64,000 bases of DNA from JACQFZ01 sp045810625 (GCA_045810625.1 JBJMVQ010000057.1:36774-100773); one strand, 5' to 3'; counted from the first letter of the stretch, positions 17,132 through 26,487 are shown. A program made the numbers and translations. Notes: a model not told the origin generated them from the sequence alone.

Positions 17132-18488
17132 GTCCGTTCGCCCGCAAGCTGTCGAGCAGCCGCGTGTGCAAGTTGTCGAAACTACCGTTGCTCATGATGA
17201 GCACATGATCCCCGCTGCGAACGGCCGCACGCAGCGCGGCGAGCAACGCCTCCGTGGTCGCGTACGCCGCGGCGCGCCCGGGAAGCTCCGCGACGACGGC
17301 ACCGAGATCCCATCCAAGCCCCGGCGGCTGAAACAGAAACACCTGCTCGGCGTCGGCGAAGGAGCCCGCGAGCTCGTCGCGGTGGACACCAAGACGCATG
17401 GTGTTCGAGCGCGGCTCGAGCACCGCGATGATGCGGCTGCGCCCGACGCGCGCGCGCAGCGCTCCGAGCGTCGCACGAATCGCGGTCGGATGATGCGCAA
17501 AATCGTCGTAGACGGTGACGCCATCGATCCGACCGCGCAGCTCGAGTCGGCGCTTTGCATTGCGAAACGCGGCGAGCGCGGCGACCGCGCGTTCAACCGG
17601 AACGCCGGCGTGGTGCGCGGCGGCAATCGCGGCGAGCGCGTTGTCGACGTTGTGCGCGCCGTACAGCTCCCAGCGCACCTCGCCGACGTCGCGGCCGCGT
17701 AAGTGCACCCGAAAACGCCCCGCATCTTCGGTGAGCGGACTCGCTGTCCAGTCGCCGCCCGCGCCGAATTTCTCGACCGGCGTCCAGCAGCCGCGCGCGA
17801 GCACATCGGGAAGATTTGCATCCGCGGCGTGAACGAGAATGCGCCCGGACGGAGGCACCACGCGCACGAAATGATGGAACTGACGCTTGATCGCTTCGAG
17901 ATCGGGAAAGATGTCGGCGTGGTCGTATTCGAGATTGTTCAGCACCGCGGTGCGCGCCCGATAATGGACGAATTTCGAGCGCTTATCGAAGAAGGCGGTG
18001 TCGTATTCGTCGGCTTCGATGACGAAAAACCGGGAATCGCCCAGGCGTGCCGACACGCCGAAGTTCGCGGGGACACCGCCGATCAAGAACCCGGGTTTGA
18101 AGCCGGCGTATTCCAGAATCCACGCCAGCATCGAAGCCGTGGTGGTCTTGCCGTGCGTGCCGGCCACCGCGAGCACCCAGCGGCCCTGCAGCACGTTCTC
18201 GGCGATCCACTGTGCGCCGGAGATGTACGGAAGGTCCCGATCGAGCACCGCTTCGACCAGCCGATTCCCGCGCGAGAGGGCATTGCCGATGATGACGCTA
18301 TCCGGCCGCGGATCGAGATGCGACGCCTCGTAACCTTCGCGCACGTCGATGCCTTGCTCCGCGAGCTGTGTGCTCATCGGCGGGTAGAGGCCTTGATCGG
18401 AACCTGTCACCCGATGTCCCAGCGCGCGCGCCAGCAACGCAACGCCGGCCATGAACGTGCCACCTATTCCTGCGATATGAAGATGCAT
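17124..18488 (-). CDS. mpl: UDP-N-acetylmuramate:L-Ala-gamma-D-Glu-meso-DAP ligase
   Basis: A 454-residue Mur-ligase-family enzyme that recycles the murein tripeptide by attaching it directly to UDP-MurNAc. The N-terminal Rossmann part begins HLHIAGIGGTFMAGVA, as in MurC-like ligases. The ATP loop is AGTHGKTTTASML, the central domain contains IEADEYDTAFFDKRSKF, and the C-terminal domain includes VYDDFAHHPTAIRATL. The EYDTAFFDKRSKF segment and the length (about 450) separate Mpl from MurC. An extended -10 (TGCTAAAAT, 18599-18607) lies about 110 bases upstream in the divergent region with rnd. Confidence 0.95.
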   Translation of the reverse strand: MHLHIAGIGGTFMAGVALLARALGHRVTGSDQGLYPPMSTQLAEQGIDVREGYEASHLDPRPDSVIIGNALSRGNRLVEAVLDRDLPYISGAQWIAENVLQGRWVLAVAGTHGKTTTASMLAWILEYAGFKPGFLIGGVPANFGVSARLGDSRFFVIEADEYDTAFFDKRSKFVHYRARTAVLNNLEYDHADIFPDLEAIKRQFHHFVRVVPPSGRILVHAADANLPDVLARGCWTPVEKFGAGGDWTASPLTEDAGRFRVHLRGRDVGEVRWELYGAHNVDNALAAIAAAHHAGVPVERAVAALAAFRNAKRRLELRGRIDGVTVYDDFAHHPTAIRATLGALRARVGRSRIIAVLEPRSNTMRLGVHRDELAGSFADAEQVFLFQPPGLGWDLGAVVAELPGRAAAYATTEALLAALRAAVRSGDHVLIMSNGSFDNLHTRLLDSLRANGRG

Positions 18489-18555
18489 CGGGTAAATTTC
18501 CAGAGTTGACGGGCGCTCGCGCCTGGCCGACGTTCAAACGAAGCTGCGATGAACA

Positions 18556-18603
18556 CGCGCCCGTAGCGACACAAAACCTGTGGTTTTGCGGGCGCGTTAT
18601 TTT
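18556..18603. promoter_or_regulatory. Strong two-part hairpin with T-rich tail between mpl and rnd
   Basis: CGCGCCCG (18556-18563) pairs with CGGGCGCG (18589-18596), and CAAAACC (18572-18578) pairs with GGTTTTG (18582-18588) around a 3-base loop. TTATTTT follows on the plus strand. Read on + it looks like an intrinsic terminator with no obvious upstream transcript. Read on - it lies at the 5' end of the likely mpl leader, just after the TGCTAAAAT element. Confidence 0.55.
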
Positions 18604-18673
18604 AGCAGTCGTCACGGGCCGAAACAGCCCGACGCTCCTGGGAAGCGCGCCGTCGAGCACTTAAACTGCGGCC

Positions 18674-19771
18674 ATGCACACACTTTTGATACAAGACCCG
18701 CGCTCACTTGCCGAGCTCTGTGGCCGACTTGCCGCTGCCCCGTGGGTGGCGCTCGATACCGAATTCGTCCGCGAAAGCACGTACTACGCCAAGCTTGGAC
18801 TGCTGCAAATCGCGCTCGACGAACACGTCGCCTGCGTCGATCCTCTCGCAGTCGACCTGACACCGCTGCTCGACGCGCTGTATGCACCCAAGGTACTAAA
18901 GGTGATGCACGCCGCACGACAGGACGTCGAGGTGCTCTACGACCTGCGCCGCGACACGCCGCGCCCGCTATTCGACACGCAAATCGCAGCGGCGCTCCTC
19001 GGCCATACTGCGCAAATCGGCTACGGCAACCTGGTCGAAGCCGTCACCGGCGTTAAGCTTCCGAAGCTGCACACCCGTACCAACTGGGAAGCGCGCCCGC
19101 TCAACGCGGAGCAACTGCGCTACGCCGCCGATGACGTGATTTACCTACGCGATGTCTATCGACGCCTCGATGCCGAGCTGCGCGCACGCGGCCGCCTGGC
19201 GTGGCTCGAGGAGGAGTGCACGGCGCTCGCCGACAGCGCGCTCTACCGTAACGATCCGGAGCTGGCGTATCAGCGATTCGGCCCGGGCCACGCGCTCGCT
19301 GCGGCCGCGCAGCCGGTGCTCAAAGCGCTCGCCGCCTGGCGCGAGCGAACCGCGCAAACGCGCAATCGCCCGCGCACCTGGATCGCTTCGGATGCAGCGC
19401 TCATCGAAATCGCGCGCGCGAGCCCGACCACCCGGGAAGCGCTCGCACGCGTACGGGAAGTTACAACCGGACTCGTGCAGACGCATGGAGACGACATCGT
19501 GAGCGTCGTGCGCGCCGCAGGCGCCGAACCGCCTCAGGTCTTTTGGAACGAGCCGACGCCGCCCACGGCGGCCGAGCAAAATCTGATGCGTAAGCTCCTT
19601 GCGAGGGTAAATGAAGTGGCGCGGGCAAACGCCATCAGCGCCGAAGTCCTGGCGACGCGGCGTAGCCTATCGGCGTTGATTCGCGACCGCGCCGGCCCGC
19701 TTGCCCGCGGCTGGCGTTACGAGCTGATCGGCCGCGAGCTCGTTGCCATGCTGAACGACGGAAAAGGTTAG
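18674..19771 (+). CDS. rnd: Ribonuclease D
   Basis: A 365-residue 3'-5' exoribonuclease of the DEDD family that trims tRNA and other stable RNA precursors. The exonuclease motifs are ExoI in VALDTEFVRE, ExoII around VMHAARQDVEVLYDL and ExoIII in YAADDVIYLRDVY. An HRDC domain follows at about residues 205-285. The ATG at 18674 has no clear ribosome-binding site. TTAAACT just upstream could be a -10, implying a nearly leaderless message; this is uncertain. Length is normal for Rnd (about 370). Confidence 0.93.
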   Translation: MHTLLIQDPRSLAELCGRLAAAPWVALDTEFVRESTYYAKLGLLQIALDEHVACVDPLAVDLTPLLDALYAPKVLKVMHAARQDVEVLYDLRRDTPRPLFDTQIAAALLGHTAQIGYGNLVEAVTGVKLPKLHTRTNWEARPLNAEQLRYAADDVIYLRDVYRRLDAELRARGRLAWLEEECTALADSALYRNDPELAYQRFGPGHALAAAAQPVLKALAAWRERTAQTRNRPRTWIASDAALIEIARASPTTREALARVREVTTGLVQTHGDDIVSVVRAAGAEPPQVFWNEPTPPTAAEQNLMRKLLARVNEVARANAISAEVLATRRSLSALIRDRAGPLARGWRYELIGRELVAMLNDGKG

Positions 19772-19897
19772 AAGCACAGGCGCGAATCGTCTTCAGCGTC
19801 GATGCCGTCGCTATCGTAGTTATAGGAAAATTCGTCGCGGAACAGTCGTCGTGAAAGACGCGGATTAAATCTGAGCCGTTATTTCGTACGGCCTTCG

Positions 19898-21043
19898 CTA
19901 ACGCGGCAATAACACGTACAGCTTCCCGGGTTCGCGCATGCGTCCCGCGTATTCCTCGGCCCTCGGTCCCGCTCCGAAGAAAAAATCCGCGCGCAGGGGT
20001 CCCTTGATTGCGCCGCCGGTGTCGTGCGCGAACACGAGCTGGCGGTACGGTTGCGAACCGCTCGGAAGCGCGGTATCGAGCCACATCGGCAAGCCGAGCG
20101 GAATGTACGCGGGATCGACCGCGATCGCCCGCTCCGGAAACAACGGAACGCCGAACGCGCCGAGCGGCCCGGGAAGTGCCGGGTCGCGCAACGCGAAGAA
20201 CACGTAGCTTTGGTTCGTGTTCATCACCGCCTGCGCCTGCTCGGGATGGTCTGCCAACCAAGCCCGGATCTTTGGTAGATCGATCTCGTCGAGCTTGAAG
20301 CCCGCTCGTTCCACCAACGTTCGCCCGATAGCCGTATATGGGTATCCGTTTTGTTCGGCGTATCCGATCGCGACGGTCTCGCCTGACGGCAACTGCACAC
20401 GGCCCGATCCCTGGACCTGAAGAACGAACAAGGCAACCGGGTCGTCCACCCAGAGGAGTTCGTTGCCTTTCAGCGGCCGCGGTTCGGACTCGATGTCCCC
20501 GCGTGAGTAATAGGGAACGACGCGCCGGCCGCTGAGACGGCCGCGCACGCGTTTGTTTTTCAATTCGGGATAGAGCGCGCCGAGATCGACGGTCAGTAGA
20601 TCATCGGGAGCGCGGTAGATCGGATAACGATAGCGCTCCGTGCGCGTCCAGTTACCGTGAAGCAGCGGCTCGTAATATCCGGTGACCAGTGCGCGCGAAC
20701 GGAAAAAACTTCCGCGTTGGAGATGCGGCTCGAAGTGGCGTTCGAAGAATGCGCGCGCCACGGCATCGTCGGGCGCGGTGATGAAGCTCGCATCGTCGCA
20801 AATCGCGCTCCATCGCGTGTCGACGCCGCGAAGCTTGGAGCAGGAGTTGAGCAGCGCCGGCCAAGCGCTTTTGACCGGCGCATCCCGCCAACCGGGAAGA
20901 TCGTCCCAGGAAAGAGCACCGCCCGGCCCCGGGCCGAATGCGGCGCATGCACCGACGCTCAGCGCGAAGAGAGCGATGAGCGCGGCGCGCGCGATGGCCG
21001 TCAGTTGGAAAGGGCCTCTTCGTGCGGAACGGCGTAGCCGCAT
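19898..21043 (-). CDS. mltA: Membrane-bound lytic murein transglycosylase A
   Basis: A 381-residue lipoprotein that cleaves peptidoglycan glycan strands with 1,6-anhydro-muropeptide formation. The N-terminal signal runs into the lipobox SVGAC, so the mature protein would be lipid-anchored. The MltA domain contains VTGYYEPLL, FVLQVQGSGRV and GYAEQNGYPY. The C-terminal 3D domain contains VFAHDTGGAIKG and RADFFFG, where the catalytic aspartate is expected. I chose the ATG at 21043, which overlaps the topA 3' end by 43 bases; no better start exists after the topA stop. Its ribosome-binding site (AAAAGGA) is unusually close. Confidence 0.88.
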   Translation of the reverse strand: MRLRRSARRGPFQLTAIARAALIALFALSVGACAAFGPGPGGALSWDDLPGWRDAPVKSAWPALLNSCSKLRGVDTRWSAICDDASFITAPDDAVARAFFERHFEPHLQRGSFFRSRALVTGYYEPLLHGNWTRTERYRYPIYRAPDDLLTVDLGALYPELKNKRVRGRLSGRRVVPYYSRGDIESEPRPLKGNELLWVDDPVALFVLQVQGSGRVQLPSGETVAIGYAEQNGYPYTAIGRTLVERAGFKLDEIDLPKIRAWLADHPEQAQAVMNTNQSYVFFALRDPALPGPLGAFGVPLFPERAIAVDPAYIPLGLPMWLDTALPSGSQPYRQLVFAHDTGGAIKGPLRADFFFGAGPRAEEYAGRMREPGKLYVLLPR

Positions 21044-23337
21044 TCCTTTTGCGGACACACCTTCTCTGTGCCGCGGCGCTTGGTCGTCTTGATCGTGAGG
21101 ATCGGGTGTCCGCACTTCGGGCACGGCTCGGCGACCGGCAGATTCCACACCGCGTACTTGCAGTCGGGATAGCGCGAGCATGAGTAGAATATTTTGCCGT
21201 AGCGCGACTTGCGCTTGAGCATGCTGCCTTGCTTGCACTCGGGGCACTGCACGCCGGTGTCTTCCGGCTTTTCGAGCGGCTCCATGTGCCGGCAGTTGGG
21301 GTAGTTGCTGCAGCCGATGAATTTGCCGTAGCGGCCGCGCTTGATGACGAGATTCGAGTTGCACTTCGGGCACAGGCGGCCTTCAACGATCTCCGGCTCG
21401 TTCGACGCGCCTGCAGCATCGTCGACGTTGCGTGTGTAGTCGCAGTCGGGGTAACCGGTGCAGCCGATAAAGTAACCGTTGCGCCCCAGCCGCTTCGCCA
21501 GGCGCTTGCCGCATTTCGGGCAGTTCTCTTCGAGCATCTCGACGCCGGGTCGCTCCACGCTTTCCTTCTCCTTCACCTGGTTCTTGAACTCGCCCCAGAA
21601 CTGCTTGAGGACCGGGCGCCACTCTTTCTCGCCGCGCGCGATCGAATCGAGATCGTCTTCCATACGCGCGGTGAACTCGTAGTCCACATAGTTGTGGAAA
21701 TGCTCTGAAAGGAATTTGTTGACGACGCGCCCGACGTCGGTCGGCTTGAACCGGCGCTGATCGAGCGTCACGTATTGCCGGCGCACCAGCGTATCGATGA
21801 TCGTCGCGTACGTCGACGGCCGGCCGATGCCGAACGCTTCGAGCGCTTTGACGAGGCTCGCTTCGCTGAAGCGCGGCGGCGGTTCGGTGAAATGCTGCTC
21901 CTTGCGAATGGCCTTGAGCTCGACCATCTCGCCCTCGGTGAGCGGCGGCAGGATTTTCTCGTCCTCGTCCTCGGGCGTGGCGTCATCGCTGCCTTCCTGA
22001 TACACGGCCATGAAGCCCGGCTTGATCACTTGCGATCCGGTCGCGCGAAACACATTGGCCGCTCTCGACGTCCGGTCTCCCGCGGCATTAGTACTTCCCG
22101 GTACGTCACCGCTGCCGGCTTCGAGATCGACGGAAACGGTATCGAGCAGCGCGGGGACCATTTGGCACGCGACGGTGCGGCGCCAAATCAGCTCGTAGAG
22201 CTTGTGCTGTTCCGGCTTGAGGTACTGCTTCACGTCATCCGGCGTGCGCGCCGCCGACGTCGGGCGAATGGCTTCGTGCGCTTCTTGCGCGTTCTTCGAC
22301 TTGCTCTTATAGACCTGCGGCTCGTCCGGCAAATGATCCGCGCCGAAGCGGTTCTTGATGACATCGCGAATTTCGACGACCGCCTCGGCCGCGAGATTGA
22401 CCGAGTCGGTACGCATGTAGCTGATGAGACCCGTCACTTCGCCGCCGATATCGACGCCTTCGTAGAGCTGCTGTGCGAGACGCATCGTACGGCTCGCGGA
22501 ATAACCAAGCTTGCGTGCCGCTTCCTGTTGCAAGGTCGAGGTCGTGAACGGCGGCGACGGATTGCGTCGGCGCTGCTTCTTCTCGACCGTCGCGACGCGC
22601 AGCCGGCCTTGTGCGGCGGTGTGCAGTACCGCCTCGACCTCATCCGCACGGGCGGCCGAGCCGATCGAGAACTGCTCTAGCTTCTCGCCGGCGAAATGCG
22701 TGAGCCGCGCACCGAAACCTTTCTCGTGGGCAAGACAATCGGACTCGATCGTCCAGTATTCGCGCGGTACGAAACGCTCGATCTCCTCCTCGCGCTCGAC
22801 GATCAGCCGTAGCGCCGGGCTCTGCACTCTTCCGGCGGAGAGACCGCGCCGTACTTTTTTCCAAAGAAGCGGCGACAGATTGAAGCCGACGAGGTAATCG
22901 AGCGCGCGCCGCGCCTGTTGCGCATTGACGAGGTTCTGCGACAGCTCGCGCGGCTGCTTGATGGCCTGTTGAATCGCGTTCTTGGTGATCTCGTAGAATT
23001 CGACGCGATGCACCGGCTTCGCGTCGAGGGCGCCGCGCTCGCGCAAGATCTCGAAGAGGTGCCAGGAAATCGCTTCGCCTTCGCGATCCGGGTCGGTTGC
23101 GAGATAGAGCGCGTCGACCTCATCCATCGCCTTGATGATGGCGTCGACGTGCTTCTTGTTCTTCTCGATGAGCTGATACTTCATCGCGAAGGAATTTTCC
23201 GTGTCGACCGCACCCTGTTTCGGCACGAGGTCGCGCACGTGGCCGTAGGATGCAAGCGCGAGGAACTCCTTGCCCAAGTACTTGGACATGGTCTTCGCCT
23301 TGGCCGGCGACTCTACAACGATCAAATTCTTCGACAT
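21001..23337 (-). CDS. topA: DNA topoisomerase I
   Basis: A 778-residue type IA topoisomerase that relaxes negative supercoils. It has a TOPRIM domain (residues 1-150) with the acidic motif TDPDREGE at 81-88, and the catalytic tyrosine Y307 in SYMRTDSVNL. Four C-terminal zinc-finger-like modules follow (CPKC...C, CPKC...C, CPEC...C, CPKC...C). An extra Gly/Ser/Ala-rich stretch of about 18 residues (around GSGDVPGSTNAAGD) interrupts the core before VIKPGF. I start at MSKNLIVVESPAK (23337). The 3' end overlaps mltA. Confidence 0.96.
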   Translation of the reverse strand: MSKNLIVVESPAKAKTMSKYLGKEFLALASYGHVRDLVPKQGAVDTENSFAMKYQLIEKNKKHVDAIIKAMDEVDALYLATDPDREGEAISWHLFEILRERGALDAKPVHRVEFYEITKNAIQQAIKQPRELSQNLVNAQQARRALDYLVGFNLSPLLWKKVRRGLSAGRVQSPALRLIVEREEEIERFVPREYWTIESDCLAHEKGFGARLTHFAGEKLEQFSIGSAARADEVEAVLHTAAQGRLRVATVEKKQRRRNPSPPFTTSTLQQEAARKLGYSASRTMRLAQQLYEGVDIGGEVTGLISYMRTDSVNLAAEAVVEIRDVIKNRFGADHLPDEPQVYKSKSKNAQEAHEAIRPTSAARTPDDVKQYLKPEQHKLYELIWRRTVACQMVPALLDTVSVDLEAGSGDVPGSTNAAGDRTSRAANVFRATGSQVIKPGFMAVYQEGSDDATPEDEDEKILPPLTEGEMVELKAIRKEQHFTEPPPRFSEASLVKALEAFGIGRPSTYATIIDTLVRRQYVTLDQRRFKPTDVGRVVNKFLSEHFHNYVDYEFTARMEDDLDSIARGEKEWRPVLKQFWGEFKNQVKEKESVERPGVEMLEENCPKCGKRLAKRLGRNGYFIGCTGYPDCDYTRNVDDAAGASNEPEIVEGRLCPKCNSNLVIKRGRYGKFIGCSNYPNCRHMEPLEKPEDTGVQCPECKQGSMLKRKSRYGKIFYSCSRYPDCKYAVWNLPVAEPCPKCGHPILTIKTTKRRGTEKVCPQKECGYAVPHEEALSN

Positions 23338-23552
23338 CGTTACTCGTGCTCGCAGTTTTGGACGCGCAACTCCGGCATCGGTTCGCGCCGCGTCCACCAA
23401 GGTAGCGACTTATGGATGGCGCGGTTGGAATGCCGGGGGGCGCATTGTTGACGATAGATACCGGGACTTGTCAAGCAGCAACTGCGACGGCGGCTGCCGC
23501 CTGCGCGTTTTTCGGCGCCGAAAAGTCCGGTGACGGACGTTTCGGTCGAGGG
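23338..23552 (-). other. smg-topA intergenic region with palindrome and TTGACA element
   Basis: This 215-base gap contains a perfect palindrome TTTTCGGCGCCGAAAA (23509-23524) shortly after the smg stop, which could end the smg transcript. On the minus strand a perfect -35 hexamer TTGACA (23469-23474) follows. The -10 is unclear (TCAACA or CAACAAT at 17-19 bp). topA therefore probably has its own promoter. Confidence 0.35.
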
Positions 23553-24038
23553 TCAGTGGAGCAGTCCGTGACCTTGCAGGTCGTCGAATACCATGTCTTC
23601 GAGCAACGCGTGCGCGTGCTCCTGGCCGGGCTCGTGGCTCAGCACCATCAGCACCACCCACTTCAGCTGCTCGACGGTGATCTCGTCGATATCGAGGGCA
23701 AGGACGCGTTCGACGACCAGCTCGCGCGTGCGCGCGTCGAGCATTCCGTTTTGTTCGAGCGTCAGAAGAAATCCGCGACAGCGAGCGTCGAGCTTGTGCG
23801 CTTCATGCGGGGCGTATTGCCGTATTGCGCGGGAATCGCGATGCAACTTCTGCGGGCCGCGGCGGCGGTGGGCGGAGAGTCCGTTGAGCCAACGGAACGC
23901 TTTGTGGATCTGACCACGCTGGAAGCCGGCTTCGGTGAGCTCGAGCACGAGCTGTTTTTGATCGGGATGCAATTCCGGACCGTCGTCCATGTAGTGCTCG
24001 TACAGGTAGACCAGTACGTCGAATACGGTCTCTTTCAT
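23553..24038 (-). CDS. smg: Smg family protein (DUF494)
   Basis: A 161-residue all-helical protein beginning MKETVFDVLVYLYEHYMDD, the diagnostic N-terminus of DUF494/Smg. Function is not known; the gene is conserved beside dprA and topA in gamma- and betaproteobacteria. GGAGGAAG lies immediately upstream. The ATG overlaps the dprA stop as ATGA, so the two are translationally coupled. Confidence 0.9.
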   Translation of the reverse strand: MKETVFDVLVYLYEHYMDDGPELHPDQKQLVLELTEAGFQRGQIHKAFRWLNGLSAHRRRGPQKLHRDSRAIRQYAPHEAHKLDARCRGFLLTLEQNGMLDARTRELVVERVLALDIDEITVEQLKWVVLMVLSHEPGQEHAHALLEDMVFDDLQGHGLLH

Positions 24039-25183
24039 CTTCCTCCGGCTTTCTGGTAACCGCCCGGGCCCGCCAACACTAGCCCGCGCAACTCTAATTG
24101 CAACAGGATGGAGGAAACGATATCTGCCGTCAATCCACTGCGCTCGATCAGAACGTCGAGGTGCATGGGTGCGTCGCTGAGACAACCGAGCAGCTGAGTC
24201 TCGTGCGGAGCGAGCGACGACGGCGGATCGATGAGGGCGCTTGCCGCGCGCACAGTTTCACCGAGCGGACCGAGCTCTTCCAGAACATGCGCGGCGGTTT
24301 CGACCAGCTTCGCGCCTTCACGGATCAACGCATGGCATCCGCGCGCGAGCGGCGAATGAATCGAACCCGGCAGTGCGAATACCTCGCGGCCCTGTTCGGC
24401 CGCCAGGCGGGCGGTGATGAGCGAACCGCTCTTGAGCGCCGCTTCCACTACAAGCACGCCGACGCTCATCCCACTGATGATGCGATTGCGCACCGGAAAG
24501 TTGCCGGCGCGCGCCGGAGTACCGATCGGAAACTCCGAAACGAGCGCACCGTGCGCGACGATCGCGTGAGCGAGATTGCGGTGCCGCGCCGGGTACACAC
24601 GGTCGAGTCCCGTACCGGCGACGGCGATTGTGCTGCCGCCCGCTTCCAGTGCGCCCCGGTGCGCGGCGCCATCGATGCCAAGCGCGAGCCCGCTCGTAAT
24701 CGTGAGGCCTGCTGGGGCGAGTGCACGGGCAAAAGCGGCCGCATTTTCGACACCGAGCGGTGTCGGGTTGCGGCTACCGACAACGGCAAGTTGGGGGCAC
24801 GAGACGACGTCGCGCCGGCCGTGCACGTAAAGCGCGACCGGAGGGTCGGCAATTTCGCGCAGGAGCGGCGGGTAATCCGCATCGGCCCAGGCGACGAGGT
24901 GGTGCTGGTCTTGCGCGAGCCAGGCGAGATCCGGCGCCAAGGCTTCAGCGCTCGGCCCCGCCTGGAGAGCGGCGAGCGCCGCAGCGCTGTCCGGGCGGAT
25001 CGTCGGAACGGATTCCAGCTCGGCGAGGGCGCTCGCCAGCGTAGCGCGATCCGCGTCGAAGAGCGCTTCGATGGAACCGAAGCGCTCGAAGAGACGCACG
25101 CGCGCACTCGGCCCGAGGCCGGGGAGGCGCGCAAGCGTGAGCCAGAGAGCGGAGACCGCCGGGTTCATCCGGCGATCATCCAT
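24035..25183 (-). CDS. dprA: DNA-processing protein DprA
   Basis: A 382-residue single-strand DNA-binding protein that loads RecA on incoming DNA during natural transformation. A short helical N-terminal domain precedes the Rossmann-like core with VVGSRNPTPLG, SGLALGIDGAAHRGAL, AVAGTGLDRVYPARH and FPIGTPARAGNFPVRNRII. A C-terminal winged-helix-like domain (about residues 310-380) follows. The start is taken at the ATG at 25183; a GTG one codon earlier and an ATG at 25168 are alternatives, and none has a good ribosome-binding site. The gene follows the LysM-protein gene closely. Confidence 0.94.
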   Translation of the reverse strand: MDDRRMNPAVSALWLTLARLPGLGPSARVRLFERFGSIEALFDADRATLASALAELESVPTIRPDSAAALAALQAGPSAEALAPDLAWLAQDQHHLVAWADADYPPLLREIADPPVALYVHGRRDVVSCPQLAVVGSRNPTPLGVENAAAFARALAPAGLTITSGLALGIDGAAHRGALEAGGSTIAVAGTGLDRVYPARHRNLAHAIVAHGALVSEFPIGTPARAGNFPVRNRIISGMSVGVLVVEAALKSGSLITARLAAEQGREVFALPGSIHSPLARGCHALIREGAKLVETAAHVLEELGPLGETVRAASALIDPPSSLAPHETQLLGCLSDAPMHLDVLIERSGLTADIVSSILLQLELRGLVLAGPGGYQKAGGR

Positions 25184-25208
25184 CACGCGGAAAGCGATTT
25201 GAACGGCA

Positions 25209-26354
25209 CTATGGTGTCGTGACGGCGTCGGACAGATGCAGCGGGCGGGTGGCGTTGAGCACCAGCGCGTAGCTCACCTTCTCGAACGTTCGAAACACCA
25301 ACAGCAGCGCGGACTCCTCTTCGGGTAACTTATAAGATCCTTCGGTGACCGGATCGATGTGATAACCCTGTTTGTAGAGCGCCCGGAGCACGTGTCCTTC
25401 CTCGATACCTTCGCGCTGACCGAGGCTCACGGCAACCACCGTGTGCGAACCGATTTCCCCGACCGAGTTGAGCGCACCGACGATGTAGCCGCGCACGCGT
25501 TTGCTCGGTGCGTGCGGGAAGTAATACGGAACCGGCGCGCGCGCGGCGGCCGCGACCAATCGATCGGTCGGAAGAATTTCCTGCTTCGCCGCGGTGATGA
25601 TCAGCTTCGCGGGGTCGCCGCTCTCGAGCCGCTCGGCGTCGCCGAGGTAGATCGCCTCGTACGCGAGCAGCTCTCCGCTTTCGGGGTTGCGCAACGCTTT
25701 GCCCGGTCGGAATATCTGAAAGTACTCGGCCTGCTTATCGCGCACGCCACGTGCATAAAACTGACTATGCGTGCCGAGCGCGATACGGTTGTCGAGCCCG
25801 ACCGTGACGTAGCCCGCTCTCCGCAGCTCCTTCTCGTCCATGGCGAGCGGCTGCGTCAGGAACGGGGCGATGATGTCCGGGGTGATGGTCGGTATGGCAC
25901 GTTCCACGGGTTCGCTATAGACCTGCGGGAGCACCTTCGTTCTCGAGCTCGCCGCGGCCATACGGTCGGGATCGTCCAGGATGCGTCCGGTGTCGATCGC
26001 GCGCGCCGTAGCCGCAGCATTCGGCGTCGCGGGTTCGTCCGGAGAAAGCTTTTCGTTGCGAAGGAGCGTCAGCTCGGGCTGTCCGTTTACGTAACGAAGC
26101 AGGATGACGTCGCCCGGATAAATAAGGTGCGGATTCCTGATGCCTTCATTGATCCGCCAAATCCGCGGCCAGTGCCAAGGGGACTGCAGAAAGCGCGTCG
26201 CGATATCCCACAACGTATCGCCTTTTACGACGGTATACCGATCGGGGTGGTCGGGTCTCAGCTGCACTTCGTCCGCGCTGAGGAGTGCCGGTCCGGAGCC
26301 GATCAAGAAAACGAAAGCGATACTGAGGAAACGGCGGAGCCGCAGGAAGAACAC
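25209..26354 (-). CDS. LysM peptidoglycan-binding domain protein
   Basis: About 381 residues from a GTG at 26354 that has AAGGGAG about 10 bases upstream. An ATG at 26420 is also in frame, but its extension overlaps the divergent def promoter. An N-terminal hydrophobic stretch (LRRFLSIAFVFLIGSGPALLSA) looks like a signal peptide. It is followed by one LysM domain (YTVVKGDTLWDIATRFL to IYPGDVILL), and the remaining 270 residues have no motif I recognise. Family members are encoded upstream of dprA in many proteobacteria. It is probably periplasmic and bound to peptidoglycan. Precise function is unknown. Confidence 0.82.
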   Translation of the reverse strand: MFFLRLRRFLSIAFVFLIGSGPALLSADEVQLRPDHPDRYTVVKGDTLWDIATRFLQSPWHWPRIWRINEGIRNPHLIYPGDVILLRYVNGQPELTLLRNEKLSPDEPATPNAAATARAIDTGRILDDPDRMAAASSRTKVLPQVYSEPVERAIPTITPDIIAPFLTQPLAMDEKELRRAGYVTVGLDNRIALGTHSQFYARGVRDKQAEYFQIFRPGKALRNPESGELLAYEAIYLGDAERLESGDPAKLIITAAKQEILPTDRLVAAAARAPVPYYFPHAPSKRVRGYIVGALNSVGEIGSHTVVAVSLGQREGIEEGHVLRALYKQGYHIDPVTEGSYKLPEEESALLLVFRTFEKVSYALVLNATRPLHLSDAVTTP

Positions 26355-26372
26355 GGACCGGATGCTCCCTTT

Positions 26373-26381
26373 TGATATAAT
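26373..26381 (+). promoter_or_regulatory. Extended -10 promoter for the def operon
   Basis: TGATATAAT is a full-consensus extended -10 (TG-N-TATAAT) on the plus strand, about 107 bases before def. The -35 region is weak. It would drive the def-fmt-rsmB-DUF4390-ntrY-ntrX run. Confidence 0.55.
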
Positions 26382-26487
26382 CTCGCGGAAAGTGTAGTTC
26401 ACGCGTCGGCGGAACGCCAAACCCCCGGCGCGGTCAAATCTTAAGCGATTCAGAGACCTTCGCAGCGAAACTCAGGCACCAGTCCCG

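Noticed and set aside
19772..19897. Minus-strand open frame downstream of mltA with an acidic, aromatic C-terminal-like sequence
   Set aside because: About 34 codons with no start codon and a stop immediately upstream; could be a remnant but cannot be supported.
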